From: Sphingobacterium sp. xlx-96
Lineage (GTDB): Bacteria > Bacteroidota > Bacteroidia > Sphingobacteriales > Sphingobacteriaceae
NCBI RefSeq assembly: GCF_011007365.1
Contig: NZ_WFKM01000002.1
Span: forward strand, 372,001-436,000
Length of the DNA stretch: 64,000 nucleotides
Direction: 5' to 3'
Each line of letters begins with the position of its first letter. The first letter of the stretch is position 1. A program made the translations under genes and the position numbers. Below the pieces are notes generated by a model. It was given only the letters and a program-made list of their open reading frames with translations. It was not told the DNA's origin and searched no databases. Below, piece by piece: positions 8,409 to 16,986 of this stretch.

Positions 8409-9980
8409 ATGAAAAGATTATTTTCAATTTTATTCATTATACCTGCATTGTACAGTTGTAGTTTAGCGCAAGTACAAAAAAAATACGCAGAATTAATAAC
8501 GGAAGAAAGTTCCAGAAAACATCTGACCATATTAGCAAGTAAAGAATTCGAGGGAAGAGGCACAGGACAAGAAGGTGGTCGGAAAGCAGCTAATTATATA
8601 GCGGACCATTTCAAGTCCTATGGATTAACTCCTATAGTAAATGGCAACTCCTACTTTCAACCAGTATCCTTATTAAAGATAGGCTATAATGTAACTAGTT
8701 TTGTATTGGATCAAACTGCTTTGGAAAATGGAAAAGACTTTTTCGTACAGGGCGACAATGATTTTTCCAAATTCGAATCTCAGGAAATTGTTTTTATAGG
8801 TTACGGCTTACAACACGAAAATTATAACGAACTCCAAGGCACAGATATCAAAGGCAAGGTGGTACTAGTCATTAATGAAGGAGAGCCATTTGATAAAGCA
8901 GGAAACTCACTCCTAACGGGCACAAAGTCGAAGTCAGACTGGTCTAGCAGCCGATTCAAAAGAATACAGGAACTTATCAAATTACAACCTAAGCTTATAC
9001 TGGCGACCAATTCTCAAGTTTCCGATATGATGGATAGGATGAAAGGCCGATTGACTTCCGGACGTATTGCATTAGATAATGGCAATAATAACCGTATGCT
9101 TACGCAACCCATCCCTGTGGTTAATGTTAGCGAAAAAATTGCTGATCAGATTTTAAGTAAGGCCAATAGCTCGATTACTAAATTTAAAGCCCAAGCATCT
9201 TCACAGGTCCAAAAATCTTTAGTTATAAATAATAAGTTAAAGGCCGAGATGGGCGTAACTAAAGACAAACTGGACGACCCTAATGTATTAGGGCTTCTCG
9301 AAGGATCAGACTTAAAAGAGGAGGTTATAGTGCTCTGTGGACACTACGACCATGATGGCATTTTACCTGACGGCACTTTCTTTCCTGGTGCTGATGATAA
9401 CGGTAGCGGGACAGTGGCCATTCTAGAGCTAGCACGCGCTTTTGCAGCTGCTAAAAAAGAGGGTAAGGGGCCTCGTAGAAGTATTCTTTTTATGGGGTTG
9501 GCGGCAGAAGAGAAAGGGCTTTTGGGGTCAAAATTCTACGTAGAAAACCCAATATTACCCCTTCAAAACACAGTAGCCTGTATCAATATTGACATGATCG
9601 GACGAATAGATGACAAGCACCTAAACGGCAACCACAACTATCTACATGCGATAGGGCTAGATAAACTAAGCTCGGAGCTCCAAAGTGTAACTGAAAAAGC
9701 GAATAAAGATTTTGTCGGAATCGAATTAGATTACTCTTATAATGATCCTAATGAGCCTATGCGACTTTATTACCGATCTGACCACTACAACTTCGCAGAA
9801 AAAGGAATACCTTCGGCATTTTTCTTTTCAGGTCTTCACCCCCATTACCACACACCGGAAGACACAGTCGACAAAATTGATTTCCTGATGATGGTAAAAC
9901 GTGAAAAGCTAATCTTCCATACCACTTGGGAAATAGCAAATAGAGCAAAAAGACTTGTCGTAGATAGTAATAAAAAATAA
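8409..9980 (+). CDS. M28 family metallopeptidase, lipoprotein
   Basis: A 523-aa zinc aminopeptidase-like protein. I choose the ATG at 8409 because it opens a clear lipoprotein signal peptide, MKRLFSILFIIPALYSC, with lipobox LYSC and Cys17. An insert resembling a PA domain lies at about 100-290. The M28 catalytic domain follows with metal ligands in CGHYDHDG (His312), GADDNGSG (Asp329 region), AAEEKGLLGS (Glu367/368), DMIGRID, and HTPEDTVDKIDF near the end. It probably trims peptides in the cell envelope. An extension of the frame upstream would overlap rpiB and lack the signal peptide. Two M28 enzymes occur in the window (see 36209). Confidence 0.9.
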   Translation: MKRLFSILFIIPALYSCSLAQVQKKYAELITEESSRKHLTILASKEFEGRGTGQEGGRKAANYIADHFKSYGLTPIVNGNSYFQPVSLLKIGYNVTSFVLDQTALENGKDFFVQGDNDFSKFESQEIVFIGYGLQHENYNELQGTDIKGKVVLVINEGEPFDKAGNSLLTGTKSKSDWSSSRFKRIQELIKLQPKLILATNSQVSDMMDRMKGRLTSGRIALDNGNNNRMLTQPIPVVNVSEKIADQILSKANSSITKFKAQASSQVQKSLVINNKLKAEMGVTKDKLDDPNVLGLLEGSDLKEEVIVLCGHYDHDGILPDGTFFPGADDNGSGTVAILELARAFAAAKKEGKGPRRSILFMGLAAEEKGLLGSKFYVENPILPLQNTVACINIDMIGRIDDKHLNGNHNYLHAIGLDKLSSELQSVTEKANKDFVGIELDYSYNDPNEPMRLYYRSDHYNFAEKGIPSAFFFSGLHPHYHTPEDTVDKIDFLMMVKREKLIFHTTWEIANRAKRLVVDSNKK

Positions 9981-9991
9981 AAGATTAAGAT

Positions 9992-10037
9992 AAAACAAAG
10001 AAGCCCGATTGGAATTCCAATCGGGCTTCTTTGTTTT
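9992..10037. terminator. 46-nt perfect palindromic terminator
   Basis: A perfect palindrome centred on ggaattcc at 10011-10018, with GC-rich arms gaagcccgattgg and outer aaaac/gtttt. Works as an intrinsic terminator after the M28 gene; the symmetry allows function in both directions. Confidence 0.88.
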
Positions 10038-10124
10038 CAAATAACGCCAATATCCTCCTTTAGTTTGGATATTTTACAAACAAAAACACTTCTACTTCGT
10101 TATAGAATTAATTAACATAATCAA

Positions 10125-11036
10125 ATGGCATTTGTAGACTATTATAGCACCTTAGGAATTGACAGATCGGCAAGTCAAGAGGATATTAAGAAAGCTTATC
10201 GAAAACTCGCGAGAAAGTATCATCCCGACCTGAATCCGGATGATGAGGCTGCAAAAAAGAAATTTCAAGAGATCAACGAAGCTAATGAAGTTCTGACAGA
10301 TCCTGAAAAAAGGAAAAAATATGATCAGTACGGCGAGCATTGGAAACACGGTGATGAATATGAGCGCGCACAGCAACAGCAAGGATATACATCGAGAGGT
10401 TCTGGACAACAAAATCCATTTGAAGGCTTTGATTATAATGGAAACTATGATACTGGTGAATACTCGGACTTCTTCGAACAACTATTTGGTTCTAGGTTTG
10501 GAGGAGGACGAAAAAGTTCTTACAAAGGACAAGACTATAATGCCGAGGTGGAATTAACGCTTCAGCAGGCAGGTACTACACATCAACAAACATTTACCGT
10601 TAATGGAAAAAATATTCGCTTCACTATTCCCGCTGGGGTTCAAGATGGTCAAAAGATCCGCCTGAAAGGGCAAGGTGCTGCTGGTCTAAATGGTGGTCCG
10701 AAAGGAGATCTTTATATCACTTTCCACGTTGCTCAAGATCCACAGCTGACCCGAAAAGGGAATGATCTATACAGTAAATTGGAAATTGATCTTTTTACCG
10801 CTTTACTTGGCGGAGAAGCAATTATAAATACTTGGAATGGAAAAGCAAAAGTTAATATAAAAGCCGGCACACAAAACGGGTCAAAAATAAGACTAAAGGA
10901 CAAGGGATTCCCGGTTTATAAAGAGGAAGGCAAATTTGGCGACTTCTACGCCGAAATAAATGTAAAAATACCAACTGATTTAAATGATGAACAGCGGAAA
11001 CTATTTGAACAAGCAGCCGCTTTAAATAAAAAATAA
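10125..11036 (+). CDS. cbpA: Type II J-domain co-chaperone (CbpA-like)
   Basis: The 303-aa protein has an N-terminal J domain (residues 1-70) with the HPD motif at 33-35, which stimulates DnaK ATPase, then a Gly/Gln/Tyr-rich linker (about 80-140), and two C-terminal substrate-binding beta domains (about 145-295). The cysteine-rich zinc domain of DnaJ is absent, so it is DnaJ class B, like CbpA. It is followed after 1 nt by a CbpM-like gene, the CbpA-CbpM pair known from E. coli. The start [12 protein letters not shown] is canonical. Confidence 0.93.
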   Translation: MAFVDYYSTLGIDRSASQEDIKKAYRKLARKYHPDLNPDDEAAKKKFQEINEANEVLTDPEKRKKYDQYGEHWKHGDEYERAQQQQGYTSRGSGQQNPFEGFDYNGNYDTGEYSDFFEQLFGSRFGGGRKSSYKGQDYNAEVELTLQQAGTTHQQTFTVNGKNIRFTIPAGVQDGQKIRLKGQGAAGLNGGPKGDLYITFHVAQDPQLTRKGNDLYSKLEIDLFTALLGGEAIINTWNGKAKVNIKAGTQNGSKIRLKDKGFPVYKEEGKFGDFYAEINVKIPTDLNDEQRKLFEQAAALNKK

Positions 11037-11037
11037 T

Positions 11038-11313
11038 ATGGAAGTTACTTTATTCAAAATTGTTGATATATGTCGATCTAATAATATCGAGATAACCTTT
11101 ATCAAAGAACTACAGCAAAGCGGCCTAATAGATATTACCGTGATTGAGAGTCAAGAGTTTGTTCCGGAAGATCAAGTTGCCCAGATTGAAAGATATTATA
11201 ATTGGTATTACAATTTAGAACTCAACGTCCAAGGAATAGAAGTCGTACAGCATCTCTTACAGAAGATTGAATTTCTTCAGCACGAAATAAAACTTCTAAA
11301 ACGATCACACTAG
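11038..11313 (+). CDS. cbpM: CbpM-like chaperone modulator
   Basis: A 91-aa protein with the MerR-like helical pattern of CbpM, which binds the J domain of CbpA and inhibits it. It is encoded 1 nt after the CbpA-like gene. The segment FVPEDQVAQIERYYNWYYNLELNVQGIEVVQHLLQKI splits into two amphipathic helices typical of the family, and the C-terminus is a short coiled coil (LLQKIEFLQHEIKLLKR). Assignment rests on length, partner gene and pattern. Confidence 0.82.
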   Translation: MEVTLFKIVDICRSNNIEITFIKELQQSGLIDITVIESQEFVPEDQVAQIERYYNWYYNLELNVQGIEVVQHLLQKIEFLQHEIKLLKRSH

Positions 11314-11560
11314 CGTCTTCACAGTACTGTAAATCTTTGTTCTTTTTTTCCTATTAGCGTCATAATCAACCATCAAACCGAGATCCGAGTATCTTATCAA
11401 GTATATATTTCTTAAATTGTATATATACATAAACAAAGAAAAACCATGAACTATCCATGTAGCAGTTCTGAACAAACACAAATGAATGTAATTACTTCGT
11501 GAACTCGTTACACTCGGTTTGGATATTCCATATGGCAGATGAAAATTGAATTAAACACAT
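11314..11560. other. Intergenic region, no gene seen
   Basis: 247 nt between cbpM and the SDR gene. There is no credible ORF, tRNA or GC-rich terminator. It holds tattccatatggc at 11524-11536, the reverse complement of a 13-mer at 53585-53597. Confidence 0.5.
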
Positions 11561-12304
11561 ATGAAACAATTAGAAAACAAGGTAGCCATCGTCACCGGTG
11601 GTGCCTCGGGAATAGGTAAAGCTATTGTCGAGATCTTTATCAAAGAGGGAGCTAAAGTGGTAGTCTCTGATTTAAATGAAAAGGCTGGGAATGAATTTAT
11701 AAATAATTGTGGCGGCAACCATACTATTTTTGTCAAAGCTGATTCTTCTTCACCAAAAGATAATGAGAAGATTGTAGAAGCTGCTATCGCTAATTTTGGG
11801 GCATTACACATTGCTGTTAACAATGCCGGTATTGGCGGAGAATCCAATCCCGTGGGTGATCTTTCTATTGATGGCTGGAATAAGGTTATTAATATTAACT
11901 TAAATGGTGTATTCTATGGTATGCATTATCAATTGCCAGAGATTGCAAAAGTGGGTGGTAGTATCATTAACATCGCATCTATACTAAGCTCCGTTGGATT
12001 TATGAATGCAGCGGCTTATGTTGCTGCCAAGCATGGTGTGCTGGGCTTAACTAAAACAGCTGGTTGGGAATACGCCACAAAAGGTGTGCGTGTCAATGCT
12101 ATAGGACCTGGGTTTATTGAAACACCGTTAATCGAAAATGCACTCGATAATGCCACAAAAACATACTTGGCAAGCCAACATGCCTTTCAACGCTTAGGTA
12201 AGCCCGAAGAAGTCGCTGAACTTGCATTATGGCTTGCTACAGATAAATCTTCTTTCGTAACAGCTTCCTATTATCCGGTTGATGGAGGATATTTGGCAAA
12301 ATAG
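11561..12304 (+). CDS. Short-chain dehydrogenase/reductase
   Basis: A classical 247-aa SDR oxidoreductase. It has the cofactor-binding TGGASGIGK at 12-20, Asp37 at the end of the second strand (which favours NAD over NADP), NNAG at 87-90, and the catalytic triad Ser140, Tyr153 and Lys157 (YVAAK). The C-terminal PVDGGY motif is also typical. The substrate cannot be read from sequence. It precedes purC by 32 nt in the same direction, but no functional link is evident. Confidence 0.9.
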   Translation: MKQLENKVAIVTGGASGIGKAIVEIFIKEGAKVVVSDLNEKAGNEFINNCGGNHTIFVKADSSSPKDNEKIVEAAIANFGALHIAVNNAGIGGESNPVGDLSIDGWNKVININLNGVFYGMHYQLPEIAKVGGSIINIASILSSVGFMNAAAYVAAKHGVLGLTKTAGWEYATKGVRVNAIGPGFIETPLIENALDNATKTYLASQHAFQRLGKPEEVAELALWLATDKSSFVTASYYPVDGGYLAK

Positions 12305-12336
12305 TACTAAATTGCGCGCTTAAAACTTAACCTGTC

Positions 12337-13020
12337 ATGCAATTAATCTATAAAGGTAAGACGAAAGATGTCTACGATTTGGGTAACAGCCAATATCTAT
12401 TAAAATTCAAAGATGATGTCACTGGTGAAAACGGTGTCTTTGACCCAGGAGCTAACACAGTAGGATTAACTATTGATGGTGCTGGAAAATCTGGTTTAAA
12501 AATGACCAAGTACTTTTATGAATTATTAAATGGTCTTCAGATTCCTACTCATTTAATAGCTGTTGATCTGGATGAGGTAAGCATGATCGTCAAAGAAGCA
12601 CAAGTCTTGGGTAAGGGATTAGAAGTGATTTGCCGTTACAAAGCAGTAGGTAGTTTCTACAGACGCTATGCAGCATATTGTACCGAAGGTCAAGACCTAA
12701 ATGGATTTGTAGAGGTTACAATCAAGGACGATGAGCGTGGAGATCCGGTTATTTCGGAAGATGCTTTAGAAAACCTTGGAATCCTAAGTAAAGAACTATA
12801 CCAAGAGCTGAAAGCCTTGACGGTCAAAATATGTGATATCGTGAAGACAGAACTTGCAAAGAAAGGGTTGGAGCTGTACGACATAAAGCTAGAATTTGGA
12901 TACGATAAGACAAACAAACAAATTATTCTAATCGATGAAATATCTGGAGGCAACATGCGCGTTTATAAAAACGGCACTTACATTGCCCCCTTAGCATTAG
13001 AAAAAGAGTTTTTATCTTAA
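12337..13020 (+). CDS. purC: SAICAR synthetase
   Basis: PurC ligates aspartate to CAIR in the eighth step of purine synthesis. The 227-aa product begins MQLIYKGKTKDVYDL, the conserved nucleotide-binding start, and includes VKEAQVLGKGLEVICRYKAVGSF and the C-terminal LIDEISGGNMRVYKNG; length is normal for the short bacterial type. purE and purK, the two preceding steps, lie 8 kb away at 20792-22444 on the other strand. Confidence 0.94.
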   Translation: MQLIYKGKTKDVYDLGNSQYLLKFKDDVTGENGVFDPGANTVGLTIDGAGKSGLKMTKYFYELLNGLQIPTHLIAVDLDEVSMIVKEAQVLGKGLEVICRYKAVGSFYRRYAAYCTEGQDLNGFVEVTIKDDERGDPVISEDALENLGILSKELYQELKALTVKICDIVKTELAKKGLELYDIKLEFGYDKTNKQIILIDEISGGNMRVYKNGTYIAPLALEKEFLS

Positions 13021-13062
13021 AAAAATAAGAGCTGGTTTTATTAAAACCAGCTCTTATTTTTT
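13021..13062. terminator. Bidirectional terminator between purC and the lipoprotein gene
   Basis: A near-perfect hairpin (aataagagctggtttta and its complement) with A and T tracts on the two sides. It lies between convergent genes and can end both transcripts. Confidence 0.88.
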
Positions 13063-13083
13063 GTCTATACGTGTAGGATTAGA

Positions 13084-13923
13084 TCAATTATCAAAATGCA
13101 ATGTATCGCGGTACAGTACATTAAATTTAGCATCTTGATATTCGACGTAATACTTGCCAGGGCATAATTCCAATTGCAGTTTCTTCGCTTCACCAGACTT
13201 AAAAATTTGAAAATACTGGATTCCTGTATTTCCATTTAAGAAATCGATATAGACTTTAACATAGTTAATCTGATCGATTGTTCTGAAATCCAATTTAGGT
13301 TCGATACTTACATTTTTCCTTTTCACGTCGTCCTCACAGTTCGATATCTGCCACTTCAAGCTATCAGTATTTTTTTCCTGTAACCGTTGTGCATTAATAC
13401 GGGCCAAATAGTCTATTTTGCAAAAGCGACAATTTAGATGTTGCTCGGTACTTATGTAATAGATCAAACTCAGACCAGCCTGGTCTTTATAAGGAATATA
13501 AACATGACGGACATCTAATCTTCCGCTCTCCAGGTCCTTCTGAAAATAATGAGCATTTTGATAATCCTTTTTTTCATATCCATCCAACTTTTTCACACCA
13601 TTCTTGTGGTATAAGGCAATAAGATGATATCTCGGACTAGACTCTGGTACCGCAGAAAACAACAGTCGGGTACCTTTCAGATCTACATCGACAGATTTCA
13701 AAATCCTCATGTCTTCTTCGTAGGTTCCAGCTATTTTCAATCCAGATTTTCCGCCATTAAATGGCTTCAAATCCATGTACAACCAGACATTCGAATTCTG
13801 CAAATGAGTATTAAAGTATCGGTCTACATCTTCAACAAACACTCCACCTTTTGCAAAATGAGGAGATCTGCAACCCGATAAAAGAATCAGAAAAAAAAAT
13901 AATAGTATCCCAAATCGAATCAT
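13084..13923 (-). CDS. Lipoprotein of unknown function in the BlaI/M56 operon
   Basis: A 279-aa product with type II signal peptide MIRFGILLFFFLILLSGC (lipobox LSGC, Cys18). I do not recognise the family. The mature protein is mixed alpha/beta with no catalytic motif visible, six Cys including CRFCK near residue 167 and a late CPGKYYVEY segment resembling a beta-sandwich edge. The start lies 13 nt after the stop of the M56-TonB gene, so it belongs to that operon and may be the sensed or processed partner; that role is inference. Confidence 0.8.
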   Translation of the reverse strand: MIRFGILLFFFLILLSGCRSPHFAKGGVFVEDVDRYFNTHLQNSNVWLYMDLKPFNGGKSGLKIAGTYEEDMRILKSVDVDLKGTRLLFSAVPESSPRYHLIALYHKNGVKKLDGYEKKDYQNAHYFQKDLESGRLDVRHVYIPYKDQAGLSLIYYISTEQHLNCRFCKIDYLARINAQRLQEKNTDSLKWQISNCEDDVKRKNVSIEPKLDFRTIDQINYVKVYIDFLNGNTGIQYFQIFKSGEAKKLQLELCPGKYYVEYQDAKFNVLYRDTLHFDN

Positions 13924-13936
13924 AAATTTTCCTATC

Positions 13937-15961
13937 CTAATTTGTTCTACTCACTCTCATATTTCCCCCTCTTAATCCCGAAATTCTCACATGCCCCTCC
14001 CCATCTACAATCGAATATTGAACAGGTAAAACATAAGACGTAACCGTCCTTTTCCCATCTATTATACCAGGATTCCATAGTCCATAACTTTTAGCAGCGG
14101 AGATAACATCATTTGCCATACCTGCATGTGCTTCTATAAGAACCTTAAAATTACCCAATTCTCCGCTTGGCAATACGTCAAAGCCCAACTCGACCAAGGT
14201 ACTCTCGTGCTTCAAGCTCTTTAATACAGCAGGAAAATTAATTTTATTAGCAACACTCGTCATAAACTGCTTCATCCCTCCTTTTGGTTCTGGTGATACC
14301 TCTACACGTTCATTATTTGAACGAACGGCCCCATTACCGGCTAAATTTAAACCAACCCAAGCCCTAGATTTCTGCTTGATACCATCTTCTTCTTCAGGAA
14401 TCCACTTTGTATTCTTCAACAAATTGACAAAGCGAGACTTAAAGTCTTCATCAAGCTCAGACCTAACAGCAAAATTAGAAAGGGAACCATCTGAAGCAAC
14501 ATCAAAGGTCGCGGACATATAAGGATCTAAATCATCAGAGGTCAATTTTCTTGGCGATTTATACGCGACTACCAACCAATCCTGAAGTCTGTCATATCCT
14601 ATTTCTGGCTTTGCTCGATAAATCTTCTTTTGTTGCCCCATGGCGGTTAAATCTAGACGTATAGGTAAGACATACGCTACTCTAACCGCTGTTCCATTCT
14701 GAACTCCCGGAGACCATCTGGCAGACTTACTCAATAAGCGCACAGCAGCATCACCTGTGTCGTGACCTATATCTTTTGTAATTTTAAGATCGCTTAGTGC
14801 ACCGTCCTTCTCAACAATAAAAGACACCAAAACGATCCCTTTTACTGCAGCATCTAAGGCAGATTTTGGGTATTGATAATTCTCAGCGATCCATCTACGG
14901 AAAGCTACCATTCCCCCTGGAGGTTCAGGTTGGATCTCAACAGATTCAAACAGCTCAGTACTGCCTTCCAGAATCACAGCAGCTTTCTCCTGACTATTTT
15001 CTACTTCTCGGATTTTTCCACCCTTTTTTAAAGTATCCTGTATTACAAATACTTCGCTTTTCCCATTGAAAATGGTTCCGGATTTTTGTTCGCCTATCAG
15101 AAAATCAGCATCGACTATTTTAGATTCAATATCCGCCACCACAGCTCGGGCTCTACTCGTATTGAATATCAGTGTTGAACACACTACAATAAGTAAAACT
15201 GGGATCCCTGCCAGATAAAACAACTTATTCTTATTTGATGATTTATTTTTAAACAACATCATAATTCTCTTTTTTAAAAATGAATGATTCGAAAAACCAT
15301 GTACCAGATGACTTGGATTAGTACGCATTGCATGCGCAACTAATAACTCTGCATAGGCTACTTTGTCTTGCGAACAAATTTCATCAGCAATGCACTCATG
15401 CTGAAACTTTAACTCTTTACGAATTAGATAAACTATGGGGCTGAACCAATTTAAAACACTAACAATTTCTACCAAAAGGATATCATAGGAGTGTCCTTGA
15501 TCTACGTGAACCTGTTCATGATCGCCTATCATCTTTTCATTCTGAACCTTACTTCCCAGAAATACTTTCCGAAAAAAAGAAAAACTGGTGTACTCGTTTC
15601 GAAAATGAAAGGCCTTTCTGACTTTTATTAAACGCCAAGTTAATAGTAATACGCCAACGAAAACACCTACCCAATAGAAGATCGATAACATATCCAACAA
15701 ACGATACGACCGCTCGTTGGAAGCATAAGGGATATAGTCCACATCTATAACCTCTTCTAGATTCACAACGGGGAGTATCTGTTCCTCTACAGAAAACCCA
15801 GAAAGATCAACAAAGAGTCCTATTGGGATCAATAAGGGCACCATAACAATGCCCAATAGATACACACGATTCCATTGGAAAAAAGTTAATTTACGGAAAC
15901 AAAGATGGTATAATCCAAACCCGATACCCATCGCGATGTTTACTAGGAGTAAGTAAATCAT
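13937..15961 (-). CDS. M56 (BlaR1-type) metallopeptidase with TonB C-terminal-like domains
   Basis: A 674-aa membrane protein. The N-terminal part has four likely membrane helices (about 2-20, 33-52, 90-110 and 250-267) and a cytosolic zinc protease with HEQVH at 148-152 and FQHECIADE near 188, as in BlaR1/MecR1. The C-terminal ~400 residues are not a penicillin-binding sensor: they contain a TonB_C-like domain (GGMVAFRRWIAENYQYP ... VLPIRLDL, about 350-435), a more divergent middle unit and a third unit (GGMKQFMTSVANKINFP ...). In the BlaR family signal sensing activates proteolysis of BlaI. It follows blaI by 37 nt. The ligand and the reason for TonB-like domains are unknown. Confidence 0.88.
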   Translation of the reverse strand: MIYLLLVNIAMGIGFGLYHLCFRKLTFFQWNRVYLLGIVMVPLLIPIGLFVDLSGFSVEEQILPVVNLEEVIDVDYIPYASNERSYRLLDMLSIFYWVGVFVGVLLLTWRLIKVRKAFHFRNEYTSFSFFRKVFLGSKVQNEKMIGDHEQVHVDQGHSYDILLVEIVSVLNWFSPIVYLIRKELKFQHECIADEICSQDKVAYAELLVAHAMRTNPSHLVHGFSNHSFLKKRIMMLFKNKSSNKNKLFYLAGIPVLLIVVCSTLIFNTSRARAVVADIESKIVDADFLIGEQKSGTIFNGKSEVFVIQDTLKKGGKIREVENSQEKAAVILEGSTELFESVEIQPEPPGGMVAFRRWIAENYQYPKSALDAAVKGIVLVSFIVEKDGALSDLKITKDIGHDTGDAAVRLLSKSARWSPGVQNGTAVRVAYVLPIRLDLTAMGQQKKIYRAKPEIGYDRLQDWLVVAYKSPRKLTSDDLDPYMSATFDVASDGSLSNFAVRSELDEDFKSRFVNLLKNTKWIPEEEDGIKQKSRAWVGLNLAGNGAVRSNNERVEVSPEPKGGMKQFMTSVANKINFPAVLKSLKHESTLVELGFDVLPSGELGNFKVLIEAHAGMANDVISAAKSYGLWNPGIIDGKRTVTSYVLPVQYSIVDGEGHVRISGLRGGNMRVSRTN

Positions 15962-15998
15962 AAATCTTTAAGTTTATAGTCAAGTAGCAATAGGATTA

Positions 15999-16367
15999 CT
16001 ACCTGTGCTTATTGATCAACGTCAATATTTCATCTAATTCTTTTACATTCAACTTGTTCTCTTCCAAGAAATAAGAAAGCATACTTTTGGGAGAGTTATC
16101 GAAATATCCATTCAACAACTTGCCCGCAACAATCCTTTTATAATCTTCTTTTTGAACAACCGGAATATAGCGATGGCTTTTGCCAAACGCTTGATGATCC
16201 ACAAAACCCTTGGTCTCTAAGATCCTGATAATAGTAGAAACTGTATTGTATGCAGGCTTAGGTTCAGGTAATCGATCGATTATTTCCTTCACAAATCCAC
16301 CCTCCATCTCCCAGAGCTCCTGCATGATTTGTTCCTCTGCTTTAGTAAGTTCTTTAATCTCGTCCAT
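15999..16367 (-). CDS. blaI: BlaI/MecI/CopY family repressor
   Basis: A 122-aa winged-helix repressor that is normally inactivated by cleavage by its M56 partner, here encoded directly downstream. The recognition helix region is KPAYNTVSTIIRILETKGFV and the C-terminal half is the dimerisation helix bundle. I start at the ATG at 16367 (MDEIKELTKAEEQIMQ), the family's usual N-terminus, instead of an in-frame ATG eight codons upstream. Two AACTA-N6-TAGTT palindromes overlap its promoter, so autoregulation is likely. The regulon is probably this operon and perhaps others; it need not concern beta-lactams. Confidence 0.92.
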   Translation of the reverse strand: MDEIKELTKAEEQIMQELWEMEGGFVKEIIDRLPEPKPAYNTVSTIIRILETKGFVDHQAFGKSHRYIPVVQKEDYKRIVAGKLLNGYFDNSPKSMLSYFLEENKLNVKELDEILTLINKHR

Positions 16368-16415
16368 AATACTATTTATTAATAAAGACACGTCTGTCTA
16401 TAATCGATTATGAAT

Positions 16416-16446
16416 CTAAGTTAAAACTAAATTTTTAGTTTTACAA
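16416..16446 (-). promoter_or_regulatory. Promoter of the blaI-M56-lipoprotein operon
   Basis: On the reverse strand TTG (complement of 16444-16446), a 20-nt spacer and TAACTTAG (complement of 16416-16423) fit the Bacteroidota promoter with one mismatch in the -7 box. The predicted start is about 40-45 nt before the blaI ATG. Confidence 0.6.
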
Positions 16447-16460
16447 CTATTTTTTTAGTT
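16425..16460. promoter_or_regulatory. Two BlaI-type operators, AACTA-N6-TAGTT
   Basis: Site 1 at 16425-16440 (aactaaatttttagtt) and site 2 at 16445-16460 (aactattttttTAGTT) share identical arms and spacing; centres are 20 bp apart, two helical turns. Site 1 lies fully inside the promoter spacer and site 2 covers the -33 TTG. Binding there would block RNA polymerase. The match to the adjacent BlaI gene is inference. Confidence 0.7.
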
Positions 16461-16495
16461 TAAGGAAGAGAAAAGTTACCGCATATCTATCGAAA

Positions 16496-16903
16496 TCAAT
16501 CCATACGCCATCTTCGGCTGGATTTCTTATCGGATTGCTTTGTCTTCCGATCTAAACGAGCCAGAACTTTCGCTCGTGGTATCTTCGTAGGAATACGCTT
16601 TTTTGTAGGCATCAGTGCCTTTACAAGCAAATCAAACAACCGCTCAACTGCTATTTCCTTATTTGCCAGTTGACTCCTACTTTTAGAAACGTCCAACTGC
16701 AATAATCCATCAGCATATATACGATGGGCTAACTTGAATTGAATGATGTCTTTCTGTACGGAGGAAAATATTTTAGAGTTTATGACATCCCACAATAAAG
16801 TCACTTTGGTTTCTACCTTATTCACATTTTGCCCACCAGCCCCCCCCGAACGAGATGTCTTAAATACGACTTCTTTTTTTAATGCTTCTAAATTAATGTT
16901 CAT
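16496..16903 (-). CDS. arfB: Alternative ribosome-rescue factor ArfB (peptidyl-tRNA hydrolase)
   Basis: ArfB (YaeJ) releases the peptide on ribosomes stalled at mRNA ends. The 135-aa protein has the release-factor catalytic motif GGQ at residues 23-25 in RSGGAGGQNVNKVETKV and lacks the codon-recognition domains of RF1/2. The C-terminus is rich in Lys and Arg (KKRIPTKIPRAKVLARLDRK... KKSSRRWRMD), the tail that enters the empty mRNA channel. Divergent from bshA. Confidence 0.93.
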   Translation of the reverse strand: MNINLEALKKEVVFKTSRSGGAGGQNVNKVETKVTLLWDVINSKIFSSVQKDIIQFKLAHRIYADGLLQLDVSKSRSQLANKEIAVERLFDLLVKALMPTKKRIPTKIPRAKVLARLDRKTKQSDKKSSRRWRMD

Positions 16904-16950
16904 CGGATAAACTTTACGATTTTATTGCAAAATCATTGTAAAACCTTACT

Positions 16951-16958
16951 TAAATTTG
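16951..16958 (+). promoter_or_regulatory. Putative -7 box for bshA
   Basis: TAAATTTG matches TAnnTTTG, 28 nt before the bshA ATG. A TTG at 16925-16927 is 23 nt upstream, slightly longer than the usual spacer, so the promoter is tentative. Confidence 0.4.
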
Positions 16959-16986
16959 AATGTTATAAATATATAAACAAAACTTC

